Source of the DNA: Sipunculus nudus
Taxonomy: Eukaryota > Annelida > Sipuncula > Golfingiida > Sipunculidae
Direction of reading: 5' to 3'
Assembly: GCA_026874595.1 (NCBI GenBank)
Contig: CM049316.1
Coordinates: 22,033,839 to 22,097,838, forward strand
DNA: 64,000 bases
Shown here: piece by piece, positions 23,141 through 35,498 of the stretch
Layout: every line of letters starts with the position of its first letter
How positions within the stretch are numbered: position 1 is the stretch's first letter
Notes under the pieces: generated by a model
Told to the model about the DNA's origin: nothing
What the model saw: only the letters and a program-made list of their open reading frames with translations
Database searches by the model: none
Made by a program: the position numbers and the translations under genes

Positions 23141-24442
23141 AAGGAATTATTATTATTTCCATTTTTTAATTTCATTTCATTTTTTAAATGATATAATGAA
23201 TATAATCCATATATTTATAAATATATATATACATGTATGTATATATATATATATATATTTATATGTATACCATTATCGTTTGTTTGCTGAATGAATCTAA
23301 TAATGCTCTTTTAGCGGGGTGCTAAGAGCTTAGAAAACGTGTTTATGTGTGACTGAACATTTTTCTTAATAAAAATCATATATTTAATATATTTGAATAT
23401 GTCTCTCTTGTTCGTCTTTCAAAATGCCATGATCCCACTGAAAGTCTTAACATAGAATCATACAGCTTTTACATTTGAGTCCAAGTCAAACGATGCCTTT
23501 ACAAACCATAATGTCCATTCAATCTGAGAACATGAAAACATTATTCAGAGACATAGTCTTAAGAATCACACATAGACAGCTTTGGGTTGTGGCATCTGCA
23601 GCCCCTAGTTTTACTAGTTTTTTTCGTCATTCAGATTATATTATCTTTTCTTGATTTATATGAAATTCAAATTGTAAATGAAATCCAAGTGCCACAAATC
23701 TGGCAAATATTACTTATAGCTAAAATATACCATGGAAATTACAATATATTGTCAAAAGAGAAGAAGGGTTTTAAGAGAATATTTTTAACGGTGGGTTGTT
23801 ATTACAAGGGGGATTTTGCGTGGGGGCCGGCTTTAGCCCTACTGTCGTGGATTGCCCCTGACAATTTTTTTTTCAGCAAACTTGGCTCATGCCCTATACG
23901 ACCAACAATTTACTCCTACGTATTATCGCGGGTTTTAGTTAAAATTAACCTTGTGAACTTTAGTACAGAAAACCAGGCGTACTTTTTTTGGCTCAGCTGA
24001 ATGAAAATCTTACTCGACATCCAGGGAGGTCCATGGAAAATCTCCTTGAAAACCTAAAACTAGGTCTCTTTTACCCTTACCCTTATCCTTGGAGCTATAG
24101 GGCTTGTAAATACACCTCAGTATAATTAAAAATTTGATACAAAACCTTCAGTTTATGAACAACTAATGGACTGATCACCATGATTCATCATGGTGTGTTT
24201 CATCAATTCCTGCTGACTGGTGGCTCCACCTAGGTTTTTTCGAATTTTTATGCATATTTTTCTCCATTTTTGAGACCTTCAAAAGTTGCGGTCGTCCGTT
24301 AACAGGGCACAAATCGTTACCAATGCACCTAGAATCTTCTAACTTGACATCAAAGGAGGTCCATGAAAAATCTCTTTGTTACCAATATCTCTGTTGAATT
24401 GGGATACCACCTACAAAATTTGGCATTCAGATGATAAAATTC
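23141..24442. other. Intergenic; no gene recognised
   Basis: It holds an AT-rich microsatellite-like stretch (23214-23262) and a 137-codon frame at 23587-24000 that I do not recognise and that lacks domain features. Phrases of the form GACATCxAxGGAGGTCCATGxAAAATCTC occur twice (24018-24050 and 24350-24382). Confidence 0.45.
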
Positions 24443-24786
24443 CTTTTGTGAATGTCTTCCTAGACAGCTGAGCGTCATTACCCCTGGTCACTTGTTTACC
24501 AAATACACGTGGTATCAGGTTAAACTGGGCCGCAGGGGCGGATCCAGGATTTTGATAAAAAGGAGCGGTCCAATCCACGAAGACAAATGAGATAACCTTT
24601 AAAAGTCCTAAGGGCTTTTGTGAATGTCTTTCCTAGACAGCTGAGCGTCATTGCCCCTGGTCACTTGTTTACCAAATACCCGTGGTATCAGGTTAAACTG
24701 GGCCGCAGGGGCGGATCCAGGATTTTGGAAAAGGAGCGGTCCAATCCACGAAGACAAATGAGATAACCTTAAAAAGTCCTCAGGTC
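24443..24786 (+). repeat. 172-bp tandem duplication
   Basis: Two adjacent, nearly identical units start at 24443 and 24615 (both CTTTTGTGAATGTCTT...). Each contains GGGGCGGATCCAGGATTTTG and AGCGGTCCAATCCACGAAGA, which resemble a dispersed repeat also seen at 28859-29010. Confidence 0.85.
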
Positions 24787-25421
24787 CGGAAACAATGGGA
24801 ACATTAGTCTGAATCCCTCGAACAGGTTGCGGCGGCTGAATATTGGGTGGTGGTCCAGACCCCTGTACCCGCTGGATCTGCTTCTTACAAGAGTCTTAAC
24901 AATCCCTCCGGGGCGCTCCGAACCATGAAAAATTGACTCGCATAAGTTTCGTTTTAGATAAACTGATAGTTCCTGGAAATTGTCATATAAACTATCGTGT
25001 AATAGCCATATAAATTTCGCAACAGGCTTTTGGCGTGGCGATAATTTTTTGATTAAATCTTTTTAAATTATGTATGACTTATTGTACAAAAAAAAAATTT
25101 ACTCAAATGCCGAGTAAGTTGGTATCAAATACCTTCTCTATTCTTTACAACATTGTTTATCTTTACAAAGATCATCATTTTTACGGGTCGTAAGGACAGT
25201 AACCGAGATAAGGGGGCTTCTTGTTTGACGATGTTATTTCACACGTTACCTATAAGGCGGAATTGTTGTAAAAATTATATTGACTGGTACACAGCCTTTG
25301 TTTTACTTTCTGGAGCGCAGTCATGATGCTTCCATCTGTGATGGGTACGAGTCCATTCTGTCCTGTCATATTTGTCCTCAACGCTCCAGTGCATGCAGGA
25401 TATGAAATATATCAGGATAAC

Positions 25422-25516
25422 ACAATTAACGATATTATACAGGGTAATACAATTAACGAAATTAAACAGGGCGATACAATTAACGAAATTTTACAGGGTA
25501 ATACAATTAATGAATC
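25422..25516 (+). repeat. 27-bp minisatellite with a coding-length period
   Basis: Four starts of ACAATTAA(C/T)GA at 25422, 25449, 25476 and 25503 give an exact 27-bp period. In the plus frame of a 79-codon ORF (25323-25562) each unit reads as the nonapeptide (D/N)TIN(D/E)IxQG. No promoter, splice context or homologue supports a real gene. Confidence 0.8.
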
Positions 25517-26260
25517 AGCTAAAATCAAGCTGGTCTACCATGATGCCCTGTATTATTTATAAATTAACCAAATATCAACTAAGTATCAATATAATATATG
25601 ATATGTTCACAATGCCATAGATTAGAATGATAAAACCCGAACATGGTAATTATGTAAAACCTACTAGCATGCTTATTGGAAAAGTATATCTATCATATTT
25701 ATTCTTTTAAAAGCTTGCAGAATACTGAGATGTCGGAGGAATCATATATCAAAATGATGAATTTACAAAGCAGTGATAAGACAATATTTTGTAATATTGA
25801 TAAAATAAGTCATAGAAATAACAATATTAAAATAAGTCATAGAAATATACTTTACTCTGAGCGATATCCAACAACTATCTGATAAAAAAGCCTTCGTTAT
25901 CAATAACTGTGATATTATCACATGTAAGCTCATTTTAAAAATGATATATTTGTTCAGGGACAGAATTACAAGGGGCGCGAGGCGAAGGGTTATTTTATCG
26001 ACCCAAACATTTGGGAAATAGAGTAATTTGCGTTTAATAAAAAAAGCAGCGCCAAAGATTGCGTCACGCACTATTATCTTTGTTACACGTCTGCATGCAA
26101 GGGACATTAAAAAAATCACTAGAACTCCAGACACACTAGTTTCTAATACGCCCAGATGTTCAGGCAGCCAACCCCCAGTCTGACAGGCAGATATGAACAT
26201 GACAAAGTACTGTGCGGAACTGAGCGTTTTTCTTCACAACTTAAAATAGATCTTAAACCA

Positions 26261-26371
26261 ATGGATAGTTCTGCGAACCCGACGCCTCCAAAATATATAT
26301 ATCAGCGTTTTGACAGACTGTCGCTAGAGGGAGCTCCGAATAGTCCAGAAGTTATATTAGTAAGGAATGAG
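26261..26371 (+). other. Candidate first coding exon, function unknown
   Basis: ATG at 26261 opens 37 codons starting MDSSANPTPPKYIYQRFDRL and ending RNE before a donor G/GTAAAT at 26372. The sequence looks more protein-like than its surroundings (Pro-rich start, mixed charge, LSLEGAPNSPEVILV). I find no matching downstream exon and do not recognise it. Confidence 0.25.
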
Positions 26372-26400
26372 GTAAATTTTATTTACAAACTGTTTATATG

Positions 26401-28460
26401 AATCATACACATAATTACAAGTAAATATCCACATGTTATTAGGATATACTCTGGTTTTCTTTTGTTCAAAGGGGGTTTCAATTGACGTTATTCGCGAAAT
26501 GGAAAAAAGCGAAAATTAAACCTTCGTGAAATAGACACCTTATTCACACAGGTTATTTTTATAATATATATTATTATATATATTATATAGGTTAAAAAGT
26601 CGAAAAGCAAAGGAGTGATATCATAAATAATAATAAATATTGTATGTAATATATAAAACGAAGATAGACGTCACAAATAGTACCAGATCTTTAATATCAT
26701 CTGCCTATGGGGACAAGAATTGATATTTGTTGTGTTAAATTATTAATACTGAGCGCGGATATTAAATCGATATACTGGGTGTATAGGTTACTGCATGGTA
26801 AGGTGGCGAAAATGAAACTCGCGAAACAATGGAAAAGGCGAAATATTAGCCTGGCGAATATGAAGGCAACCACATACATAACAGGCTTCACCAATGAGGC
26901 GTTCCCGAGCTTTGATCATCATACATCACAGTTAAATCGTTTGAACCTGAACAGTGTACACACAGTTCCAAATATAATTCCGTACACTTTATAAAATGAA
27001 CTAAATATAGCCCACACTTGTAACGTTTTCCTAATAGAGGTCATTGGATATCCTCAGCAACCACATTATTAAGCATAGTAATCCTTTCCCCGCCGACCGC
27101 TCTAGTCACACACGGTTATATCTGCATTAACATTAGCATGTATATTGAGGCCTAGGACACAGGCCCTTGAAATCACCATTAAAACATGTCTAAATGACCC
27201 AATTTTAGCCTTATGCTACACATAGTAATATAAAGACACACGGTATGAAACGACTGACGAGCGGCCTGCTGTATAAACTATTCAGTTCTAACCTACCGAC
27301 AGCATGGCACGAACTTATCTCTTTCATGCACAAAAAAAATTGAACCAAATGGTTCCATCTGACACAAAACTATCTCGCGTAACGGTTCATGCCGCGTATA
27401 ATAAGCTGTTTAATCAGGCTGAGCGGACAGAGTGTGGCGGTCTTCCACTCCATGCAAGTCATCGAGGTCCGAGCGGCTTCAGAGCACCATCGTGGGATTG
27501 TTATTAATATCCGACCAATGAGAGCGCCGCCGATCTGTCGACGATCCCTCATTGCCTCTGTCAGGAGAGTATGCGTATATTTCCGTTCGTGTTTGTATGT
27601 ATTTGCTTACGACATATCTGACACAATTATGAACAGAATCTCATGAAAATTTCAGGACACCTCGGGTATGAGCCAATAAATAATTGTGTAGATTTTGGTG
27701 TGGGTCCGGCTTATGATCCGGGTCCAAAAAGGACTTTCAGGAATATTCACAACTGTGCATTAACATATGTACGGTTATATATGGGAATATGGGCTCAACA
27801 AGTGAATGAAAACATGGGTTGCTCCACATTAAGGACCGCCCACATGACCGAGGCCTGCATTCCTGATAATTCATATTTCTAGTTTTAATTTAATTTCCGG
27901 ATAACAATAACAATTGGCTTTAAGGATTATATATTACTGAACTTAATTTACAACAAAAGTGTGGACAATCTTCCTGAGAAGGCGATATCAGACTTGGTGT
28001 CTTCAAAATACTTATAAATGATGTGATGTAAATAATTATATGTAACTAATAAAATCCTCATTTAACAAAGTCGACAGAGAGTAGTCCAGAATAGCACCGT
28101 GCAACTACAATGTAACTTAAGTTAGCAGAAAATTTTTCTCAAACAGATCTGACCGTAGAGAGATTGACACTATGAAGTTTTCCTGTAATCTCAGAAAAAA
28201 AAATATTTATATGTTGCTCGTCGCTGGCACAGATTGATTAGCGGATAAAGTGTTGGTGCCTGCACCTTGTTAGGTCTCGTCAGAGTGCACTGATCTGATA
28301 TCGGTGATAGATTTTGTTCTTTGTCTCTACAAATCGTAACGTACCGACAAGGTTTCGCAATATGTACACATACATAGTTAAGCTTACAATAAATAAACAG
28401 AGGGGATTACATTAAACACTGAAATTATGTGTTTTGATAATAGACAGGAAAAGGGGTATT
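26401..28460. other. Intergenic with dispersed repeat copy
   Basis: No supported gene. A copy of the ~280-bp dispersed repeat lies at 27588-27860. Short overlapping ORFs at 26700-27650 on both strands have no recognisable domains. Confidence 0.5.
27588..27860 (+). repeat. Dispersed ~280-bp repeat family copy
   Basis: It contains CCGTTCGTGTTTGTATGT, ATTATGAACAGAATCTCATG, GATTTTGGTGTGGGTCCGGC, AGGAATATTCACAA and GGGAATATGGGCTCAACAAG, in the same order as the copies at 13915, 38310 (inverted) and 48585. Confidence 0.7.
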
Positions 28461-28463
28461 TTA

Positions 28464-30357
28464 AGCCGGGTGCTCACTACCCGATTTTATCAAGCGACAT
28501 TGTCGGGCGATTTTTTGGGCAGATTTTCTCAAAATCGGCTGAAAATCGGCTTGGTTTAGTTGGCCGATTTTCGGTGTCACATTTACCGGCGCGCTTGTTC
28601 CCACCTCCCGATTATCGGCGAAGGAGTCTGTCTCATTATAGCGATCTGATACAGAGCTTTCTATTAGAAAAAATAAAAGGAAATATTTGTTCGCTTTGTG
28701 GCTTGTCCAAAGAAAAAAATATTGTGGCGGGAGAGTGACCTGTCGGTTAAACCTTGGCTTGAAAGAAGAGATGAACTAGTGGCATGTAAATAATACACTT
28801 GTATGCGAACTGAGACAGGAGGGTTAAACCGTCCATCATCAATTTGATGGTTTTCTCCGCATATCTCAGGGGCGGGTCCAGGATTTAAGAAAAGAGGGGT
28901 CCAACCCAGGAGCACAAATAACAAAACCTTAAGAAAGGTCCCCAGGTCCGGAAAATGTCCGAAAGGATTGGTCTTAAACCCTTCAAACGAATGTTGCGGC
29001 TGATCTGCAGGATTTGGTAAAACCGAACATCCACCATCATGATACTACATTCAGAAGGGATATTTCACCAGACACGAACTCTAATTTAGAAAATGACATT
29101 CTACTTGCATATTTGTGTGATTTCTAGGATTTCCTGTTTCTAGAAATTCAAAGAAGTGATGTGTTTTCTTCATCTGTCCTGTATAAACTAGAAACACTTT
29201 ATCATCCTTTTTCATTTGACTGCTACACACAACAAACGCCAACAGCAGCAGATATGTTGCGTGATTAGGTTTTAATCTATATTATTAATTCCCGTAGCAA
29301 GTGATGATCAGTTATATATCTGGTGACTCTCTGTTATGTCAGATAAAATATATTAAAACGTATTAAAGTACAGCATCGCCACCAATGCCGCCGACTCCGT
29401 GAAAAAGATTAAGTGTACCAGAGATCCGTTCATGCTTTTGCCTATATATTGGGTTACCTGTAAACATCAGGACTGGTATGCTGCGTGCACTGGACTGGAT
29501 GTTGTATCACTCAAAAGTTTTCGGCTATTCATTCATATCTTCTCTCATTCCTCTTAATTTGGGCTTATTATTTTATTTAGACACTTTCTTCTCTGGCACC
29601 TTTGTTTTTGCTAACTTTAAGGAGAACCTGTGATAGGACAAAACACTGTGATGGGACAAAAAAACTACATTAAGGAAAGAAATTTATAATGATGGTTAAA
29701 GATTACAAGCAGATATACAGTTGATTATTGCCATCCCTGAGATGTAAATATTGAATTGTTTTATTTTTCCCAGGAAACTCTTACATAAGCTTGAGTTAAT
29801 TGTTCAGAGTAACTCGTCACACAATGGGAAGGATTGCTAAACAGCCCAGCAATAAATAGGCGTTTGCAAACATACACCTTGTTCGTTCAGTCTTACGTTT
29901 ACAGAAATGTTCGCACATTGTAATTATATGAATGGATACTCCTTGATAATTATTATTAAATTGCAGGTCGTCTTATAGGAATACCTGAAATTTGAATCTT
30001 TACCAAAATCTGTCTTTATTTTTTTTTTTAAATACAGAAATATGTCATTATACAATATATACTTATTATGACTAATAGTGACAACGTACAGAACGTGAAC
30101 TCTGACATACAAAAATGAACAAAATCGGCCGACTTTGTCGCAATCATTGGCTCACTACACGATTTCGGTGATCGCCCGACAAAATCGGCCGATTTTCTTT
30201 GACAGTTCCAGACTCTTGGCGACGGCGATTTTTCACGCCGACGCCGACAAAATCGCGTCGCTTGGGGTGTCACACTACATGACAAAGTATCCCCGTCGGT
30301 ACATAGTCGGCCAATCCTATGAATCGGCCGATAAAATCGGTAAGTGAGCCGCCGGCT
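28464..30357. mobile_element. Non-autonomous TIR DNA transposon with TTA target duplication (PIF/Harbinger-like)
   Basis: The left end AGCCGGGTGCTCACTACCCG and the inverted right end AGCCGGCGGCTCACTTACCG share 24 of 28 bases when extended through GATTTTATC. TTA flanks both sides (28461-28463 and 30358-30360), the target-site size and base content typical of PIF/Harbinger. Both ends carry many AAAATCGG/CCGATTTT subterminal motifs. No transposase frame is visible in the 1.9 kb. The superfamily is inferred from the 3-bp target site alone. Confidence 0.68.
28859..29010 (+). repeat. Dispersed GGGTCCAGGATTT repeat
   Basis: GGGGCGGGTCCAGGATTTAAG, GGGGTCCAACCCAGGAG and CCCAGGTCCGGAAAATG match in order the phrases in 24530-24900, so it is another copy of that family, nested in the TIR element. 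Confidence 0.6.
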
Positions 30358-30369
30358 TTACAGCGACGT

Positions 30370-30740
30370 TATTAAGCCTCTCGTCGTCGTGAGGAAGGCT
30401 TATAGGGGTTCATTAATTTATGTCTATATCCATGTTTGGGTAATCAAATTTTGGTGGTGGACCTACTCTTAGACTTAGGTCGCCCCCCCCCCCCCCCCCC
30501 GAGTGCAAAACATTTTTTTTCTTTCTTCTGCCATCTTCAATTTGTGCTAGATTACCAATATGACTAATTTTCAATAGCTGAAATTAGGGCACACTATCAG
30601 TCATAGGTCACAGATTTGCACCTGATATTAATTTTTGACCTTGCCCTAATTCCCAAGGACATACGCTCCATGGCCGTTCCCCCATTATCGCTCCGTTGCG
30701 TAGTGGTAAGGAAGCTTCCATTGATCACTTGGCGATTATA
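30370..30740 (+). repeat. Dispersed repeat, copy 1
   Basis: Ordered similarity with 34670-34960: ATTAAG...GGxGGTTTAT-like start, CACCTGATATT(A/T)ATTTTT, CCCxATTA(T/C)CGCTC and TGAT(C/T)(A/G)CTTGG. A 20-bp poly-C tract interrupts this copy at 30482-30501. A tRNA-like A-box phrase (GCGTAGTGGTAAGG) at 30698 hints at a SINE origin, unproven. Confidence 0.4.
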
Positions 30741-31241
30741 TACATCTATTTATTTGAGAATCTGATACGAGACACAATGTTATATTTTGTTTGTCAATTT
30801 ATGCTGGAATGGTAAACGACCCGAACACTCAGTGTTACCTGTCTCCAACAGGTGTTGCTCGATCGGCAAGAAATGTCTTTCATTATTCTTTCTTAAAGTT
30901 TTTATAACATGATCCTCTCAACAGACATTTTTCATATACATTTGGTAACCCAGCCATTACATTATTGATTAGGACAAGCCCGGGCATCCCGAGCAATACA
31001 GTAAACTCATCATGTGCCGGGGTTACGGCTGCCTTGATCTCTGTGTTTTGTGCCGCCGTTTTAGCGCACATCTGGCGTATTATTGTTGTATATGCTTGTT
31101 AGTTGTGCTGGTTCCGTTAAGCCTACGTGTTGACGCTGGTTCCATCACAGCATTATTAAACGCCTCCCTGACCTGACTGCTGACTGCTCGGCGAGCTGTG
31201 GCGTGGATAGCATCAGACTAGCACAGTCTGTGCCCGAGTTA

Positions 31242-31359
31242 TATATAAACAGCCTTGGGGTAAACAACTCGTCTGAGCGAGTCTTCATTTGTTTTGGGCG
31301 CTGAATACCGAGTGTCCTACACGCAGCATCCATATTCCTAACACCGAACAATATATCAG
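31242..31359 (+). promoter_or_regulatory. Candidate promoter and 5' UTR exon of the Ly6/uPAR gene
   Basis: A TATATAAA box at 31242-31249 is followed about 30-45 bases later by a plausible start region (GAGTCTTCATTTG, TCATT at 31284). A splice donor CAG/GTAAGA lies at 31360. A matching acceptor TTTTTCACAG ends at 33199-33200, 15 bases before the ATG at 33215. The signals are seen; joining them into one transcript is inferred. Confidence 0.5.
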
Positions 31360-31980
31360 GTAAGATAGTGATTAATTAAGGTAAGCTAATGGCTTAATGA
31401 TTATTATTTAAACATCTGAGTGACCCGTTTGTGGTTTTCACACAGACATGCACACGTATATATTAGCGGTGTACCGATTAATCGATTGAATCGATGATTG
31501 GTCGTTTTCTTTCAAAACCGATTCAATCAACTGCATTTTTGCATAATCTATTAAAAGCGATTATGAATGCACATGCCAAGAAACTACTGCTGTAAGAGAT
31601 ATACGAATACAAAGTAAGCCTAACAAAGTAATCATAACGAATCCTGGCGCAGCTTACAATCGTCCGACGGCTAATTGACCTTGGATGTGGGTTATTTGTT
31701 GTTCATTATGAATACCTACGTGCATGTCAGACTATTTCCAGGGGTCAATATTTAAGGTAATAGTATACAGCAGATTTCAAGGTAATATATAAAGTACATG
31801 AAATACTCGATTAATAATCGATCATCGGTCGAATTTTATTTTTCAACCATTTCCAGACACCCAAACATGAGCAATCACAAAAAACACAACTCAGTCACCT
31901 GGTGAGTGCCATGAAGTAAGCACTAAACCTGCGCGTAGTGACAGTAATGCATTGATGTATTTTATGAACTTATTGCAGTT

Positions 31981-31988
<8 letters not shown>

Positions 31989-32041
<53 letters not shown>
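31989..32041. repeat. (CA)(TA)n microsatellite
   Basis: Short CACACACACA then about 50 bp of TA units. Confidence 0.92.
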
Positions 32042-32043
<2 letters not shown>

Positions 32044-33059
32044 TTACGAAAATCTGGTTGGTTTTTTCGTATATTGATTTTGTATAATGCCTAGGTACAG
32101 ACCGCTTGCCCAATTTGTGAGGAGCAAATATTTAAAAGTTTTAATACATATCAACCTAACTAAATAAATAACGTCCTAGCGTTGAGATGTTAAAGATGTA
32201 TAGATGTTAACCCACTACAATTCATATTCAGGACTTGTAGTTTTACTAGAAATTCGAGTTTTGATAGAAATTCGAGTTTGAGTATGGCTTGAATTTTCTC
32301 CATACAGCTAATCATGGAGCATGCGATAGCTTGGTTTACTGGCCTCTGTAGAGAGTTTTATTATGATATATCGTTAAGGACAGTATCGATAGCAGGCATG
32401 TTTCGTTTTCCCGGCATGAACCAGATTCTATTTGATTCTCTGGTTAGACTTATTAAGACTTAAGTGAAATTATCTTATTTACCCAGAAATTCAAAAGTTC
32501 AGATGTTACCCACAGCGGACCCGTAAAACGCAGAAGTTGCTTTTATAAATATACCTCAGCCACAAGCCAGCGCACTGCGCGTAACAATTGTCGGCAGTGT
32601 TTGTGTCTTAAGAGACAACATTTTTATCAAATGATGTTTTATCTAGTGAGATTTCCGCAAGGAATTTCGTCCTTAAAGCGGTCTATTCCGATATTGACGC
32701 GTATTAGCTAAAGATAATGAATTGAACCTTTAATAAAATAGGCCAGAAAACGCAAATAACATTTTACAAATGGCGTTTTGCAGCTAGTGACCTTTCAGTT
32801 TCTGTACAAATGCAACCAATCACCTTCGGTCACATGTTTTGTTTTTGTTTTTTTTTAACGTAGACGCATGTACTGTATTTCCTAAAAGCTTGCAGATAAA
32901 CATGCTAAGACATCCGTCACGGAGAAGTTATAAAAATCTTGCTTAACAGGAATTATCTCACGTACATAAATATATACGCATAATAAGAAGGAAATAACAT
33001 TTATTATACATTTATGGCTGCTGAATAGCTGGTTTTAAAAGACGTCTACATTAATTATT

Positions 33060-33170
33060 ATTCATAAAGAACCTTTATCTTTGAAGTAGGTTCTTTAGTG
33101 ATATTCATAAAGAATATTTATTTTTTTAAGTAGGTTCTTTCGTGATATTCATAAAGAATATTAATTTTTT
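33060..33170 (+). repeat. 43-44-bp tandem repeat before the signal-peptide exon
   Basis: ATTCATAAAGAA starts at 33060, 33103 and 33147, and AAGTAGGTTCTTT(A/C)GTGAT follows twice. The array ends about 30 bp before the acceptor of the first coding exon. Confidence 0.8.
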
Positions 33171-33214
33171 GCTGACACTACTGTATATTTTTTTCACAGA
33201 AATTCCGTGAAAGG

Positions 33215-34406
33215 ATGGTACGAGCGCTGAATATTCTTGTACTTTTGGTGGTGTGCGTTGTCGCTGTTGGTAAGTATATCACGAAAACCCGACAATGGTC
33301 ATCAAAACACAACTAGTGAAACCTGACATACCTGGAATTAATTAATTCTTCAATCCCATGGGGGAGACGTACAGGTTTGGTGTGTCGTCGTCGTCGGCTT
33401 TCGGTCATTTCTTATGAACGCGATAACTTTTGAACCCCTCATTTTTTATGTAATTTGAAATTTAAATTGTTTCCACTTATATCTCGGAAAACTTCGAAAA
33501 CCGCGGTGATATTTATCGTCAATATCATATAGCGGAAATAAATTTTTTTGTTAACACTATAAATTTTGAACCACTTAATATTTTTGTGAAATTTTATACG
33601 TGAATCAAAAATCTCAGATGAGTTTAAAACTGGGGTCCTTGACCTCCATCTTATAGGTCAAATCTTCAGAAATCTAGGATTTTTGTGAACCCCAACCTGT
33701 TTAAGTACTCTTTGTTTTTTAATCAACAGGGTGGATAGAAGACCCATTTGGAGAAGAGACATATGTTTTTTTTTTTTTTTTTTGCACTTCATGTAGCTGC
33801 ATTTAATTACAGCCATATCGGATACCTTGTGCCTCCAGACAAAATATGATTCACAAGCTTATTCTTGAACCGCAGCCTTCAGCAGGCGATCTGACACAAG
33901 AAAATCCTTCACCAGAGACGGGTAGCGGAATTTAGTATAGTGTGGCTCAACACCGTGGTCCATGTTAACGAATGTGCCTGGAATTCAAGTTTACTTTGTA
34001 TATCACTCGAGCATGCAGAATTGGGGAGAAAAAGGGCGTGAGACGCAAAATACAGCGGTGCTTCCGTCCAGGGGCTTCAATTCAGGGCAGGGGGATTGAG
34101 GGTATACCCCCCCCCCCCCCCGCCACTTTTAAGCAAAGGGGAGGGGAAGGGGGAGGGGCGGTGGGTGGTCAATGTTATCACCCCCCCCCCCGATATTAAG
34201 AGAATAGTATTTATATATTAGGAATGAAATGTATCAATAATTAGAATTATAGAGTTTGGTTTCATTTATGAGTTTACTATAGAATATTATATATCTAACA
34301 TGCTTTAGAATTAACATATACTGGAAACATAATACCTTATTTTTGTAATCTAATACTTAATTGCAAAATATTTGACATGTGTCACAGAAAATAAAAGGCA
34401 TATATT

Positions 34407-34487
<81 letters not shown>

Positions 34488-35416
34488 GGGTATGTGTGTT
34501 AATTAAAACAATTTGGAAATTACCCTCCCACGCCACCATTGAACATAAATTGACGCCATTGTTTCCGGTATGAAGCGGGATATTTAGGTAGATCATTTTA
34601 AACGGCTATTTATGTACGCTAAATTTCAATTAGACAAATCATGATAAACCTATTAGACATACAAGCCTGTTATTAAGACTCCCCCATGATGAGGGGAGGT
34701 TTATATTTGTTCGTGACTTTATTTATATATCAATATGTGGGTCCTCGTATGGGGCGGACGTTCTCAGGTTTGCGCTAGATCTCCTATATGGCTGATTAAA
34801 AAAATGGCCATTTGAGCACATTTTGACTTAGGTTAGATATTAACACCTGATATTTATTTTTTTCCTAGATCTAATTTCGTACACTCAATAGCCTATTCCC
34901 GATTACCGCTCGGGCCGTTGGCGGGGGATCTATTACTGATTGCTTGGAAATTGCAAAAATAGTTGTCAATGATAAGACTGAATGTGGAATTTAATCATAA
35001 AGGTGATCTATCAGAAGAAAAAAAAATGCAAGTATACCAGTATAGATAAGAATAATGTTTTTAGTAGTGAGAGAACAAATACGTTCTTTTGTAATATTTT
35101 AGAGTCATTTTTTACCTCGCTGATTAGATCTCATTTTTTACAGGGTATGCGAAAAAATGCTACAAGTGCCACTACACCACAGGTTTAGATGCTGCCAAGA
35201 AGACTTTTGGTATAAAAGACAGAATGATCAGCGACAGCCGATTTAACTCTCGCTGTAAGGACCCATTCATGAAAAAAGACGTCCAAAAGGTGGAATGCAA
35301 CATGAAATGCTCAGTAAGTTTTCACTCCGGCGTTAACCGGAATATTTGCCCGATGATACACACGCTTTTAACTTATCCAAAACCTATCCTGCCTAAAAGT
35401 CCAGCATACATGCACA

Positions 35417-35498
<82 letters not shown>

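Larger units (their letters stand above)
31360..33199. other. 5' UTR intron of the Ly6/uPAR gene
   Basis: No coding sequence seen. It holds a (TA)n tract at 31989-32041, a TCGATTAATCGATTGAATCGATGATTGG AT palindromic cluster near 31478, and a 43-44-bp tandem repeat at 33060-33170. Confidence 0.5.
33270..35143. other. Intron between Ly6/uPAR coding exons 1 and 2
   Basis: Non-coding. It carries a mononucleotide T run (33767-33783), C/G-rich low-complexity sequence (34090-34192), a large (TA)n tract (34411-34487) and the second copy of the 30370-type repeat (34670-34960). Confidence 0.6.

Noticed and set aside
23587-24000. 137-codon ORF as a membrane protein
   Set aside because: Its N-terminus is hydrophobic, but there is no promoter or splice context, the codon content resembles AT-rich non-coding DNA, and nearby phrases are repetitive.
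30690-30735. Possible tRNA start (GCGTAGTGGTAAGG)
   Set aside because: No B box or acceptor stem follows at the right distance; the surrounding sequence belongs to a dispersed repeat.
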